NCBI RefSeq assembly: GCF_000389965.1
Contig: NC_021191.1
Location: forward strand, 1,241,501 to 1,305,500
Length of the DNA stretch: 64,000 nucleotides
Direction: 5' to 3'
Source: Actinoplanes sp. N902-109
Lineage (GTDB): Bacteria; Actinomycetota; Actinomycetes; Mycobacteriales; Micromonosporaceae
The first letter of the stretch is position 1; every line of letters begins with the position of its first letter. Under the pieces are notes generated by a model. The model searched no databases. It was not told the origin of the DNA and worked only from the letters and a program-made list of their open reading frames with translations. Both the position numbers and the translations under genes were made by a program. Positions 1 through 8,218 of the stretch are shown one piece after another.

Positions 1-1004
1 GCCTGGAACGCCTCGCTGCCGCGCTCGCCGGGCGGGTCGGCAAGCAACTCGGTGATGACGTTCTCGTACCAGCTGATGTCCGGTTCGACCTCGCGGGCGC
101 GGTCGGCGGCGGCTTCGGCGAGCATGGTCAGGCAGGCGCGCAGCTGCCACCGTTCCACGGTCTCGCCCAGGCGGTGCTCCCACACCACGGCCGCGGCCAG
201 GAACCCGAGCAGGGCCGGTGTGGCGGCGACACCCGGACCGCCGCAGATCGTGCACATGTCGGTGCCCGGCAGGTTCAACCGCCACGCGGGCCAGGTCGGG
301 GCCTGATTGGGGACCAGGGACAAGCTCTTGAGCACCCGGCAGTCCGGTGCGTGGCTGCGCTGCCCGGACGTCTCTCCGTAGCTCACCCGCAGCCATCCGG
401 GCCCGGCGAAGTTGCGCGGCGGCAGCGGTGGCGTGTCCGGCAGGTCCAGAATGTCGCCCCGGACAGCGAACTGCTCGGTGCAGGCCGACGCGAACTCGGC
501 CGTGGTGGCCCACAGCTCGGCGGGGAGCCGGTTGGCCAGGTGACCATGCCCGGTGGTCCACTGCATCGCGGCGATCAGGATGGGCCGCAGCGGGCCGAGG
601 ACCCGGCCGACCGAGGTGTCCCCGGTGGTCCCGCCGGCGTTGCCGGGCTCGCCCGGTATGTCATCGTGCGAGTGATCGGCCGGGCTGACAGCGGGTCGGG
701 GGTGAGGGGTGCTGCCGGGTTGCCCAGTCCCGCGAGCGACGGGCTGCGCGGCGGCGAGGAGGTCCCGGGCCAGACCGACGGGAAGGCCCCTGAGCGCGGC
801 CGTTGCGGCGTGCGACGGCGATGCGGAGCCGGGCATCCCGGCTTCGGGGAGAACCGCCGGGACCGGCCAGTCGCGCAGGTCGGCGAGCTCGCCCACCGGC
901 CACGAACGGTATCCACGGTCGTAGGCGGCGGGCAGCGGCCGGGCAGGGTCGGCCCGATGTTCGTCCTCGAAGCCGGTGGGTCCGAGCTCCTGTTCGTCAA
1001 GCAT
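1..1004 (-). CDS. Hypothetical protein with Cys motifs, C-terminus cut by window edge
   Basis: An uninterrupted leftward reading frame runs from an ATG at 1004 to the window edge, giving 334 visible residues and no stop. The N-terminal third is Ala/Pro/Gly-rich and looks like a linker. The second half is more ordered and contains CRVLKSL and then MCTICGGPG, a CxxC pair that could bind zinc or form a disulfide. It ends in an Ala/Arg/Glu-rich helical stretch that includes EPDISWYENVITELLA. I do not recognise a family. The frame is chosen because its codon third positions are strongly GC-rich and it stays open for 1 kb; overlapping plus-strand frames look like shadows. Confidence 0.6.
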   Translation of the reverse strand, partial: MLDEQELGPTGFEDEHRADPARPLPAAYDRGYRSWPVGELADLRDWPVPAVLPEAGMPGSASPSHAATAALRGLPVGLARDLLAAAQPVARGTGQPGSTPHPRPAVSPADHSHDDIPGEPGNAGGTTGDTSVGRVLGPLRPILIAAMQWTTGHGHLANRLPAELWATTAEFASACTEQFAVRGDILDLPDTPPLPPRNFAGPGWLRVSYGETSGQRSHAPDCRVLKSLSLVPNQAPTWPAWRLNLPGTDMCTICGGPGVAATPALLGFLAAAVVWEHRLGETVERWQLRACLTMLAEAAADRAREVEPDISWYENVITELLADPPGERGSEAFQ

Positions 1005-1254
1005 GGGTGTCTCCGCGACCTGGGCGTCCGCCCATGATTCCACGTGTATGCGGGCAGGTCAGCGGCGGTGGGTGGAGTCGCCGCCGGGAAGCTCCTCGAC
1101 CCGTCGCGGACCGTACTGGGAACTGGCCTGCGATCAGGGGTCCGGCCAGGAATGGGGGCGAGGAGCAGGATCGCTTACGCAGCCCTGGCGAGCCGCAACA
1201 GTGGCCCGCCGATGGTCTCCCAAGCTCGGCCAGCACACCGCATAGCCTTTGGGT
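1005..1254. other. Divergent intergenic region
   Basis: About 250 bases separate the leftward gene starting at 1004 from the thioesterase starting at 1255. The only signal I can point to is the TAGCCT hexamer at 1243-1248 for the rightward gene. No operator or hairpin stands out. Confidence 0.4.
1243..1248 (+). promoter_or_regulatory. -10 hexamer TAGCCT, leaderless type
   Basis: TAGCCT lies 6 nt before the ATG at 1255, so transcription would begin at or next to the start codon. There is no Shine-Dalgarno sequence in between. Confidence 0.55.
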
Positions 1255-1770
1255 ATGAACGACCAGCCGCAGGGGCGGCCGACCGCACACTCCCGGGTCA
1301 CGCTGAGCCGGATCATGACCGCGACTGACGTCAACCTGTACGGCACCGTGCACGGCGGCGTGCTGATGAAGTTCGTCGACGATGTTGCCGGGGCGGCCGC
1401 CGCACGGCACAGCGGCGGGACGGCCGTGACCGCCGCGATCGACGAGATCATTTTTGTCGAGCCGGTGCGGGTGGGCGATCTCGTGCACGCCTACGCGCAG
1501 GTCAATTGGGCCGGCCACACGTCGATGGAGGTGGGCGTGCGGGTGACCGCGGAGCGGTGGGACACCGCCGGCGGCGAACCGCTGACCGTGGCCACCGCGT
1601 ATCTGGTGTTCGTCGGGGTCGACGTGTCCGGGCAGCCGCGCACCGTACCGCCGGTGTTGCCGGAGGCGCCCGAGGACCAGCGCCGGTTCCGCGAGGCGCT
1701 CATCCGGCGCGAGCACCGGCTGGCCCGCCGCAAGGCCATCCAGGATGCCCGGGCCATCGTGGCTGAATGA
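1255..1770 (+). CDS. Acyl-CoA thioesterase, hotdog fold (YciA/ACOT type)
   Basis: The product (171 residues) is a single hotdog-fold acyl-CoA thioesterase, expected to hydrolyse acyl-CoA to free acid and CoA in the cytosol. The characteristic stretch is NLYGTVHGGVLMKFVDD near residues 27-43, where the Asn/His/Gly loop precedes the long hotdog helix and its catalytic Asp. It continues with a strand-rich half and a basic C-terminal tail. Length suits single-domain YciA-type enzymes. I chose ATG 1255 over a TTG two codons upstream because the -10 hexamer sits 6 nt before the ATG. It lies 16 nt before acetoacetyl-CoA synthetase, which has its own -10. Chain-length specificity cannot be read from the sequence. 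Confidence 0.85.
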   Translation: MNDQPQGRPTAHSRVTLSRIMTATDVNLYGTVHGGVLMKFVDDVAGAAAARHSGGTAVTAAIDEIIFVEPVRVGDLVHAYAQVNWAGHTSMEVGVRVTAERWDTAGGEPLTVATAYLVFVGVDVSGQPRTVPPVLPEAPEDQRRFREALIRREHRLARRKAIQDARAIVAE

Positions 1771-1774
1771 GCGT

Positions 1775-1780
1775 TAAGGT
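1775..1780 (+). promoter_or_regulatory. -10 hexamer TAAGGT, leaderless type
   Basis: TAAGGT lies 6 nt before the ATG at 1787 in the 16-nt gap after the thioesterase gene, so the synthetase can be transcribed on its own as a leaderless mRNA. Confidence 0.55.
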
Positions 1781-1786
1781 GTCGGC

Positions 1787-3718
1787 ATGACGACGGGAAC
1801 AGTCTTGTGGACGCCACCGGCCGACGTTCTTGAGTCCTCCCGGATGGGCGCGTTCCTGACCTGGGTACGGGAGGAGCGCGGCGTCGACGTCCACGACTAC
1901 CCGTCGTTGTGGGAGTGGTCAGTCACCGATCTGGCCGGGTTCTGGGCCGCGATCTGGGAGTACTTCGAGGTCGTCGCGCACGATGAGCCGACCGGGACGC
2001 TCGCCGACGCCACGATGCCCGGTGCGCGGTGGTTCCCCGGCGCCACCCTGAACTACGCCGAGAATGTGCTGCGGATGCCGGGGATGGGCGACGACGATCC
2101 GGTGGTCTTCTCGTACTCGCAGACCCGGGAGCCGGTGACGCTCACGGCCCGGCAGCTGCGCGAGGAGGTCCGGAGGGTGGCAGCCGGGCTGCACGGCCTG
2201 GGTGTCGGTCAGGGTGACCGGGTCGCGGCCTATGTCCCGAACATCCCCGAAGCCTTCGTGTTGCTGCTGGCGACGGCGAGTCTCGGAGCGGTCTTCTCGT
2301 CCTGTGCGCCGGAGTTCGGGTCCCGCAGCGTCATCGACCGGTGGTCGCAGATCGAGCCCAAGGTGCTGGTCGCGGTCGACGGCTATCGCTACGGGGCCAA
2401 GGACATCGACCGGCGGGACGAGGTGGCCGCGATCCGAGCGGCGCTGCCCAGCGTCGAGCATCTCGTCACCATTCCTTACCTCCATGGCGAGGGGGATTGG
2501 GCCTCTCTCGGCGGTCCGCAACCGCTGACGTTTGCCGCTGTCCCTTTCGACCACCCGCTCTATGTGCTCTATTCCTCGGGGACGACCGGGCTCCCCAAGC
2601 CCATCGTGCACGGCCACGGCGGCATCCTGCTCGAGCATCTCAAGATGCTGGCGCTGCACCATGACCTCGGTCCCGGCGACCGGTTCCTGTGGTTCACCAC
2701 GACCGGCTGGATGATGTGGAACTTCCTTGTCTCCGGACCGGCGGTGGGCGCGTCGATCGTGCTCTTCGACGGCAATCCGGGACACCCCGATCTCAGGACG
2801 CTCTGGCAGCTCGCGGCCGATGCCGGCGTGACCTATCTCGGAACGAGCGCGCCCTTCATCCTCGCGTGCCGCAAGGCCGGTGTGCAGCCGCCCGCAAATG
2901 TCATCCGAGGGGTGGGATCGACCGGCGCGCCGCTGCCCCCGGAGGGTTTCCGCTGGATCTACGAGGTGCTCGGGAAGCGTCCACAGTTGCAGTCGCTGTC
3001 CGGTGGCACTGATGTCTGCACCGGATTTGTCGGGGGCACGCCGCTGCTTCCGGTGACCGAGGGTGTCATCTCCTGTCGCGCGCTCGGTGCCCGGGTCGAG
3101 GCGTACGACCCGGATGGCAAACCGTTGATCGGCAGTCTGGGTGAGCTGGTGGTGACCGCGCCGATGCCGAGCATGCCGGTCGGTTTCTGGAACGACCCCG
3201 ACGGCCGGCGTTACACCGAGGCCTATTTCGATGTCTTCCCCGGCGTCTGGCGCCACGGTGACTGGATCACCATCGGCGAGGACGGGACCTGCGTGATCAC
3301 CGGCCGGTCCGACGCGACGCTCAACCGCGGCGGCGTGCGCCTCGGCACCGCGGAGTTCTACTCCGTTGTGGAGGGTTTGACGGAGATCACAGACTCACTG
3401 GTCGTACACCTCGACGAGGGTGACGAACTGCTCCTGTTCGTGGTCCTCGAAAATGGCGTTGACCTCGACGAAGGGGTGCGCGGGCGGATCGCGGCGGAGC
3501 TGCGTGCGGCGCTCTCGCCGCGGCACGTCCCCGACGAGATCCATCAGGTACGGGCGGTGCCTCGGACGCTGTCCGGAAAGAAGCTCGAGGTGCCGGTCAA
3601 GCGCATCCTGACCGGTACGCCGGTGGACCGGGCCGCCGCGACGGGCGCGCTGGCGAATCCCGAGTCGTTGACCGAGTTCGCGGGCTTCGGCCGGAAAAGT
3701 GTCGCACCCCCGGCCTAG
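1787..3718 (+). CDS. aacS: Acetoacetate--CoA ligase
   Basis: This 643-residue ANL-superfamily adenylating enzyme activates acetoacetate to acetoacetyl-CoA using ATP. The N-terminal segment with VDVHDYPSLWEWSV and GARWFPGATLNYAENVL is the acetyl-CoA synthetase-type lid typical of the acetoacetyl-CoA subgroup. The P-loop-like A3 motif is YSSGTTGLPKPIVHG, followed by TTTGWMMWN, GVGSTGAPL and SLSGGTDVCTGFVGG. The hinge region reads HGDWITIGEDG and GRSDATLNRGGVRLG. The C-terminal catalytic lysine lies in TLSGKKLEVPVKR. Length matches the family (about 640-660). It probably feeds ketone bodies or PHB breakdown products into acetyl-CoA metabolism; the upstream thioesterase is a plausible metabolic neighbour. 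Confidence 0.92.
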   Translation: MTTGTVLWTPPADVLESSRMGAFLTWVREERGVDVHDYPSLWEWSVTDLAGFWAAIWEYFEVVAHDEPTGTLADATMPGARWFPGATLNYAENVLRMPGMGDDDPVVFSYSQTREPVTLTARQLREEVRRVAAGLHGLGVGQGDRVAAYVPNIPEAFVLLLATASLGAVFSSCAPEFGSRSVIDRWSQIEPKVLVAVDGYRYGAKDIDRRDEVAAIRAALPSVEHLVTIPYLHGEGDWASLGGPQPLTFAAVPFDHPLYVLYSSGTTGLPKPIVHGHGGILLEHLKMLALHHDLGPGDRFLWFTTTGWMMWNFLVSGPAVGASIVLFDGNPGHPDLRTLWQLAADAGVTYLGTSAPFILACRKAGVQPPANVIRGVGSTGAPLPPEGFRWIYEVLGKRPQLQSLSGGTDVCTGFVGGTPLLPVTEGVISCRALGARVEAYDPDGKPLIGSLGELVVTAPMPSMPVGFWNDPDGRRYTEAYFDVFPGVWRHGDWITIGEDGTCVITGRSDATLNRGGVRLGTAEFYSVVEGLTEITDSLVVHLDEGDELLLFVVLENGVDLDEGVRGRIAAELRAALSPRHVPDEIHQVRAVPRTLSGKKLEVPVKRILTGTPVDRAAATGALANPESLTEFAGFGRKSVAPPA

Positions 3719-3721
3719 CCT
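3716..3721 (+). promoter_or_regulatory. -10 hexamer TAGCCT containing the upstream stop codon
   Basis: The first three bases of TAGCCT are the stop codon of the acetoacetyl-CoA synthetase gene. The hexamer lies 7 nt before ATG 3729, which suggests a leaderless promoter starting inside the end of the previous gene. Confidence 0.5.
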
Positions 3722-3728
3722 CTCCGGC

Positions 3729-4850
3729 ATGGCTTTCGTACAGGCGTTCCAAAATCTTGTTCCTTCGATCCTCCGTGGCTCGGTTGCGCTGACCGTGGCA
3801 GGAGTGTGCGCGCTCGACAAGGATGACCGGCGCGCGCTGGGTGCCGAGCTGAAGAGCTTGGTGACCCATCGGCGGGAGGGCTGGTGGGGCAAGACCGCCG
3901 TCACCTTGTGCGTGGCGGCTGTCGGATGTCTGCCTGATGCCGTCGCGGCTGCGCATCTGCTGGGCCGGCGGTCGGTGCGCCTCGACGAGGCCGCGCTGAA
4001 ACCGGTGCTGACCGTGGCGCGGGTCCACGACGTCACCTGGCTGGCCGATCTCGCCCATCGGCTCGATCATGCGCATGAGGGCCCCGAGCGCCCCGGGCGC
4101 TGGGGTTTCCTGGCCGGCCTGGTCCGCGCGACGGGCGCCGCACCGCCGACCGGCGACAATTTCGTGGCCGGTTGGGTGGACGACCTGGCCCGGCCCGGAG
4201 CGGTGCCGCCGCTCGGGGATGACACTGCGCCCATCGCCGGACGCAAACTGGAGCCACTGGTCGACCGGCTGCGGGCCGATCCCTTCCTGCCGACGCTGCT
4301 GCCCCGGCTTTTCGAGGTGGACACGCTGGGCAGCCGGATGTTGTTCCGCGACCCCGGTCTGGCCCAGGGACATGCCTTCCCGGCGGCGATAGCCCAGCTG
4401 TGCGACGAGAAGGTCGTCGACCGGGTGACTGTGCTGGACGCCACGCTGGACCGGTTGGTCCGTGGCGACCGGCCCGGTGCGCTACGGACGTTTCTCGTCC
4501 TGCACGACGCCCTCGCACCGACCACCGACGAGATCGCCGCGCGCAGCGGCACCTACGTCCGGCTGCTCACCGAGGCGCCGCTGCCGGTGGCGACCATGGC
4601 ACAAAAAGCGCTACGCCGATCGGGCGTGCTGGAGCTGGATGCCTTGCTGGAGGCATCCCGCGTGGTGCTGCGGCGGCCGTCGAAGATTCTGGTCAGGTCA
4701 CAGCTGACGTGGCTGAGCCGGCTCACCGTCCCGTGGGACGAGCGGATTGCCGGTGTGGTGGCGGTCGCGACGTGTCATCCCGCGCCCGACGTGCGGCATC
4801 GGGCGGTGACGCTGCTGGACAAAATCGGCGTGGCACCGGTGGCGGCATGA
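3729..4850 (+). CDS. HEAT-like helical protein, possibly related to DUF6493
   Basis: The product (373 residues) is soluble and almost entirely helical, with repeated Leu/Ala/Asp-rich helical pairs such as LGAELKSLVTHRR and RHRAVTLLDKIG. The opening (LDKDDRRALGAELKSL) resembles the N-terminal part of actinobacterial DUF6493 proteins, which are normally about twice as long or longer. This resemblance is from memory. ATG 3729 is preferred over a GTG ten codons upstream because a -10 hexamer lies 7 nt before it. No catalytic motif is visible. It could be a short family member or a truncated one; an ATG overlapping its stop (ATGA at 4847) leads into a frame that does not look coding. Confidence 0.65.
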   Translation: MAFVQAFQNLVPSILRGSVALTVAGVCALDKDDRRALGAELKSLVTHRREGWWGKTAVTLCVAAVGCLPDAVAAAHLLGRRSVRLDEAALKPVLTVARVHDVTWLADLAHRLDHAHEGPERPGRWGFLAGLVRATGAAPPTGDNFVAGWVDDLARPGAVPPLGDDTAPIAGRKLEPLVDRLRADPFLPTLLPRLFEVDTLGSRMLFRDPGLAQGHAFPAAIAQLCDEKVVDRVTVLDATLDRLVRGDRPGALRTFLVLHDALAPTTDEIAARSGTYVRLLTEAPLPVATMAQKALRRSGVLELDALLEASRVVLRRPSKILVRSQLTWLSRLTVPWDERIAGVVAVATCHPAPDVRHRAVTLLDKIGVAPVAA

Positions 4851-4967
4851 GCACGACAGGGTTGCCGGATCACCGTGGGAGTCGATGGCGATGGCCGCGC
4901 ATAACCAAAAACTGGCACCGACATCATCACGTTGACGCCGTGGTGAGCGGTCCGGAGGCTGTCCCGG

Positions 4968-6065
4968 GTGGGAAACCATCGTCGATCTTCCGCGCGTCTG
5001 TTCTGGACAGCCGGCAGTGCCGCTGTGGCCGTCGCTGCTGTGACCGGCGCGGTGGTGCTGCGAGGCAGCTTCGGCACGTCGTCGGCTCCGGCCGCGTCGT
5101 TGCCGGTGGCCGTGCCGGCGGCCGCCCCGGCGCCGGTGCAGGCTGGGCCGTCCGCGTCGGCTGTCTCGTCCGCCGCCTCGCCCTCGGCGCCCGCAAGCCG
5201 GTCAGCGCCGGCTTCCGCGTCGGCCTCAGCCCCCAGCGGACCCGCGGCGAAGCCGGCCGTGGCGAAGCGCGCCGTGGGGAAGTCGTCGCCGAGCGGGGCC
5301 TTCTGGGACACCACCGGCATCCCCACGGCCACCAACGTGCTGACCGTCAAGGTGCTGAACCGCACCAACGGCAGGTATCCCGACAGCAAGGTCTACTGGA
5401 GCTTCAACGGGCAGACCCACTCGATCGCCGAGCAGCCGCACCTCGACATGCCCGCGAACTCCTCCGGCCGGATGTACTTCCATCTGGGCTCGCCCGACGC
5501 CGCGCTGAGCGACTTCATCGAGTTCACGGTCGGGTCCGACCAGTTCAACGGCAACACCACGCGGGTCGATGCGTTCGTCCTGAAGCTGGCGATGCGGTTG
5601 CACTCCGGCGACGGCTCGGACCTCACCGTGGGCGAGAACCAGGCGACCTTCGCCGAGTCCCGGGCCGCCACATTCCAGCGGTTCCGGGCGGCCGTGCCCG
5701 CCGAGTTCGACCACCTCGCACAGGGCACCACACGCATCCTGTCGCCGGGTGGCGATCCCGAGTTCCGTGCCGGTGGCAGGTTCGCGGACTATTTCCCGGG
5801 CGACATCGCCACCTCGGACATCTTCGGGTGCGCGGGCCCCTTGTCCGGCAAGGCCGATCAGTGCGCGCAGCTCAACCGTGCCACCACGAGCAACGACCCC
5901 GGCACCTTCTACCGCACGGCGCCGGCCAACTTCTATGCCAAGTTCTGGCACGACAACGCGATCGGGCACCGGGCATACGGCTTCCCGTACGACGACGTGG
6001 CCGCCCAGTCGACCTACATCTCGCACACCGATCCGCAATACCTGATGGTCGCCGTCGGCTACTGA
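4968..6065 (+). CDS. Secreted GH64-type (beta-1,3-glucanase-like) protein
   Basis: The 365-residue product starts with a basic N-terminus and a hydrophobic segment (FWTAGSAAVAVAAVTGAVVL, residues 12-31), consistent with a signal peptide or membrane anchor. An Ala/Ser/Pro-rich linker follows to about residue 110. The rest resembles the thaumatin-like/GH64 fold: VKVLNRTNGRYPDSKVYWSFNG, EFTVGSDQFNGNTTRVDAFVL, KLAMRLHSGDG, and a C-terminal half with GGRFADYFPGDIATSDIFG and HRAYGFPYDDVAAQSTYIS. GH64 enzymes cleave beta-1,3-glucans such as laminarin or fungal wall glucan. I did not locate the catalytic acids with certainty, so activity is inferred. The start is the GTG at 4968. Confidence 0.75.
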   Translation: MGNHRRSSARLFWTAGSAAVAVAAVTGAVVLRGSFGTSSAPAASLPVAVPAAAPAPVQAGPSASAVSSAASPSAPASRSAPASASASAPSGPAAKPAVAKRAVGKSSPSGAFWDTTGIPTATNVLTVKVLNRTNGRYPDSKVYWSFNGQTHSIAEQPHLDMPANSSGRMYFHLGSPDAALSDFIEFTVGSDQFNGNTTRVDAFVLKLAMRLHSGDGSDLTVGENQATFAESRAATFQRFRAAVPAEFDHLAQGTTRILSPGGDPEFRAGGRFADYFPGDIATSDIFGCAGPLSGKADQCAQLNRATTSNDPGTFYRTAPANFYAKFWHDNAIGHRAYGFPYDDVAAQSTYISHTDPQYLMVAVGY

Positions 6066-6123
6066 AACGCGGGAGGGTGCCCGGCGGAAGTGCGGGCAAG
6101 GCACGCGCGTCGGAAGTGCGGGG

Positions 6124-6154
6124 GAAGGCGTCCGTCGAGGTGCGGGACGCCTTC
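6124..6154. terminator. Bidirectional hairpin between convergent genes
   Basis: A perfect 10-bp inverted repeat (GAAGGCGTCC / GGACGCCTTC) with an 11-nt loop sits between the ends of the GH64 gene and the leftward TIGR03089 gene. It has no strong T-tract, as is common for high-GC terminators. Confidence 0.6.
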
Positions 6155-6171
6155 GCGCAGTGGTGAGGCGC

Positions 6172-6891
6172 CTACTGAAGGACGAGCGTGACGTTCTCCG
6201 ACGCGGCGCGCTTGTCCACAGCTGACGAGTCGAGGTTGGCGCACAGCACGACCGTCGCACCGGCGAACAGAGGCGCCAGCAGCCAGTCCCGCGGGTTCGG
6301 GAAGGTGGCGGCGTCGATCAGGACCCGGGCGCCCGATGTGATGCCCAACTCCTGCGCGCGGGCTGTGACCGTACGGGAAATGTCTCCGTGGGTGACGTCG
6401 CCGAGAGCCGGATCGGACGCGGTGAGCGGCTGGTAGGCGGTGAAGTGATCGCCGTAGCCGCGTACCTCGATCGTGTAGTCCAGGTAGCCCGTGGGCACCT
6501 GGCGCAGCGGCATGGCCAGCGGCAGCAGTCCGGTCGCGTAGCGGTCGCCCGCCGACCATGCCGACACCGCTTCGACGTCCTCCGGGCGGGTGAACAACAC
6601 GTTGACGGGCTGGGGTTCCGCGGTTCGGGCCACCGTGAGCCCGGCCGTCCAACTGCCCAGCAGGATTGCAGCGGTCTGCCAGTGCGGTGGCAGCAGGACA
6701 GCGACCGTGTCGCCCCGGTCCAGACCGGCACCGTCGGTGAGCAGGTTGGCGGTTTTCGACACCCAGTTGTCCATGGTCGCGCCGGACAGCTCCGTGCGGT
6801 CGCCGGAGGCATCGTCGTACCAGGTCAGCAACGGCATGGTGGGGTCACGGCGGACCGCGGCGAGCAGGGCGGCGGGAATGGTCTCGGTCAT
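6172..6891 (-). CDS. TIGR03089 family protein (adenylate-forming-like fragment)
   Basis: The product (239 residues) resembles the N-terminal part of acyl-CoA synthetase/AMP-ligase enzymes: TWYDDASGDRTELSG, then NWVSKTANLLTDGAGLDRGDTVAVLLP, then WQTAAILLGSW. It lacks the ATP-binding SSGTTG loop and the C-terminal lid. That matches the actinobacterial TIGR03089 family, whose function is unknown. I expect it to be cytosolic and not a ligase by itself. The ATG at 6891 is chosen because a TATCGT hexamer lies 8 nt upstream on the same strand and the family begins with a short sequence of this type. The frame stays open far upstream, but that part is antisense to the glycosyltransferase gene. Confidence 0.82.
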   Translation of the reverse strand: MTETIPAALLAAVRRDPTMPLLTWYDDASGDRTELSGATMDNWVSKTANLLTDGAGLDRGDTVAVLLPPHWQTAAILLGSWTAGLTVARTAEPQPVNVLFTRPEDVEAVSAWSAGDRYATGLLPLAMPLRQVPTGYLDYTIEVRGYGDHFTAYQPLTASDPALGDVTHGDISRTVTARAQELGITSGARVLIDAATFPNPRDWLLAPLFAGATVVLCANLDSSAVDKRAASENVTLVLQ

Positions 6892-6899
6892 CGCGGTCG

Positions 6900-6905
6900 A
6901 CGATA
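6900..6905 (-). promoter_or_regulatory. -10 hexamer TATCGT, leaderless type
   Basis: On the minus strand TATCGT lies 8 nt before the ATG of the TIGR03089 gene. Confidence 0.5.
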
Positions 6906-7007
6906 GCCGGATGACGCAGCGTCGACACAGGCGGCGCTCAGAGGAAGGACCGGTAACGGCACGATGACGGCGGCCCTCGCAGTCGACACGGGATGCATCG
7001 AGCGGCG

Positions 7008-7013
7008 TACCCT
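7008..7013 (+). promoter_or_regulatory. -10 hexamer TACCCT with short leader
   Basis: TACCCT would start transcription near 7020. This gives a roughly 30-nt leader carrying the GAGGAG ribosome site of the glycosyltransferase gene. Confidence 0.45.
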
Positions 7014-7050
7014 TGGCCGTGGTCTGGCCCACAGCTGTGAGGAGTTGCAC

Positions 7051-8196
7051 GTGACCGCCGGTCGCCCGCCCCGAGTCCTCGTCGACGCCACGAGCGTCCC
7101 CGCCGACCGCGGTGGGGTGGGCCGATACGTCGACGGATTGCTCGGTGCCCTCAGCGCTGTCGACCCCGACCGCCTGGACCTCGCCGTGGTGGCGCAGCGT
7201 TCCGACGCTGAGCGCTACTCGCGCATGCTGACCGGGGCTGAGGTCATCGCCGGCCCCTCCGCGGTGGCGCACCGGCCGGCCCGGCTGGCCTGGGAACAGA
7301 CCGGTCTGCCGCTGCTGGCCCAGCAGGTGGGGGCCAAGGTGCTGCACTCGCCGTTCTACACGTGCCCGTTGCGGGCCGGATGCCCGGTAACCGTGACGGT
7401 GCACGATGCGACCTTCTTCACCGAGCCGGAGCATTACGACAACACCAAGCGCACGTTCTTCCGCAGCGCCATCAAGACCTCGCTGCGCCGCGCCGCCCGG
7501 GTGATCGTGCCCAGCAAGGCGACCCGGGACGAGCTGATCCGGCTGCTCGACGCCGACCCGACCCACATCGACGTCGCCTATCACGGGGTCGACCACACCG
7601 CGTTCCACGCCCCGGGCGACGAGGAGAAGGCCCGCGTGCGCGCCCGGCTCGGGCTGGGCGACTCCGGGTACGTGGCGTTCCTGGGTGCCAAGGAGCCGCG
7701 CAAGAACGTGCCCAACCTGATCCGGGGCTGGGCCCGCGCGGTAGCCGACTGGCCGCACCCGCCCGCCCTGGTCATCGCCGGCGGTCAGGGGCACGACGAC
7801 GAGATCGACCGCGCGGTGGCGGAGGTGCCGTCCCACCTGCGGTTGCTGCGCCCGGGCTACCTGCGCTACGCCGATCTGCCCGGCTTCCTGGGCGGCGCAC
7901 TGGTGGCCTGCTACCCGTCGTTCGGTGAAGGCTTCGGTCTGCCCATCCTCGAAGCGATGGCCTGCGCCACCCCGGTGCTGACCACGCCGCGGCTGTCCCT
8001 ACCCGAAGTGGGTGGAGATGCTGTCGCATACACGACGGAGGACCCCGACCGGATCGCCGAGGACCTGGCCGACCTCCTGCACGACGAAGCACGCCGGATT
8101 ACGCTTGCCAAGGCCGGTTTTGACCGCGCCAAGGAGTTCACGTGGGCATCCAGCGCGGAGGTTCACGTGACGACGTGGAACCGAGTGGCGTCCTGA
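7051..8196 (+). CDS. GT4-family glycosyltransferase
   Basis: This 381-residue GT-B enzyme has an N-terminal acceptor domain opening with VDATSVPADRGGVGRYVDGL, the Gly-rich loop of GT4 enzymes. The C-terminal nucleotide-sugar domain has FLGAKEPRKNVPNLI and the EX7E signature in FGEGFGLPILEAMAC. It transfers a sugar from an NDP-donor to an unknown acceptor on the cytoplasmic side. GTG 7051 is chosen because GAGGAG lies 7 nt upstream; an upstream ATG in the same frame would add 29 residues unlike the family. It is followed 22 nt later by mannose-1-phosphate guanylyltransferase, so GDP-mannose is the likely donor (inference). Confidence 0.88.
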   Translation: MTAGRPPRVLVDATSVPADRGGVGRYVDGLLGALSAVDPDRLDLAVVAQRSDAERYSRMLTGAEVIAGPSAVAHRPARLAWEQTGLPLLAQQVGAKVLHSPFYTCPLRAGCPVTVTVHDATFFTEPEHYDNTKRTFFRSAIKTSLRRAARVIVPSKATRDELIRLLDADPTHIDVAYHGVDHTAFHAPGDEEKARVRARLGLGDSGYVAFLGAKEPRKNVPNLIRGWARAVADWPHPPALVIAGGQGHDDEIDRAVAEVPSHLRLLRPGYLRYADLPGFLGGALVACYPSFGEGFGLPILEAMACATPVLTTPRLSLPEVGGDAVAYTTEDPDRIAEDLADLLHDEARRITLAKAGFDRAKEFTWASSAEVHVTTWNRVAS

Positions 8197-8204
8197 ACGT
8201 TCGC

Positions 8205-8210
8205 TACACT
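8205..8210 (+). promoter_or_regulatory. -10 hexamer TACACT, leaderless type
   Basis: TACACT lies 8 nt before ATG 8219. It supports that start over the in-frame GTG at 8213, which would be only 2 nt from the hexamer. Confidence 0.55.
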
Positions 8211-8218
8211 CCGTGCAC

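Noticed and set aside
1919..3256. 445-codon leftward frame antisense to acetoacetyl-CoA synthetase
   Set aside because: It mirrors the codon bias of a well-identified gene and its translation is Arg/Gly/His/Pro-rich with no family features.
4847..4967. ATGA-coupled gene after the HEAT-like protein
   Set aside because: The frame starting at 4847 gives Arg/His/Gly-rich sequence overlapping the GH64 gene in another frame, with no family resemblance.
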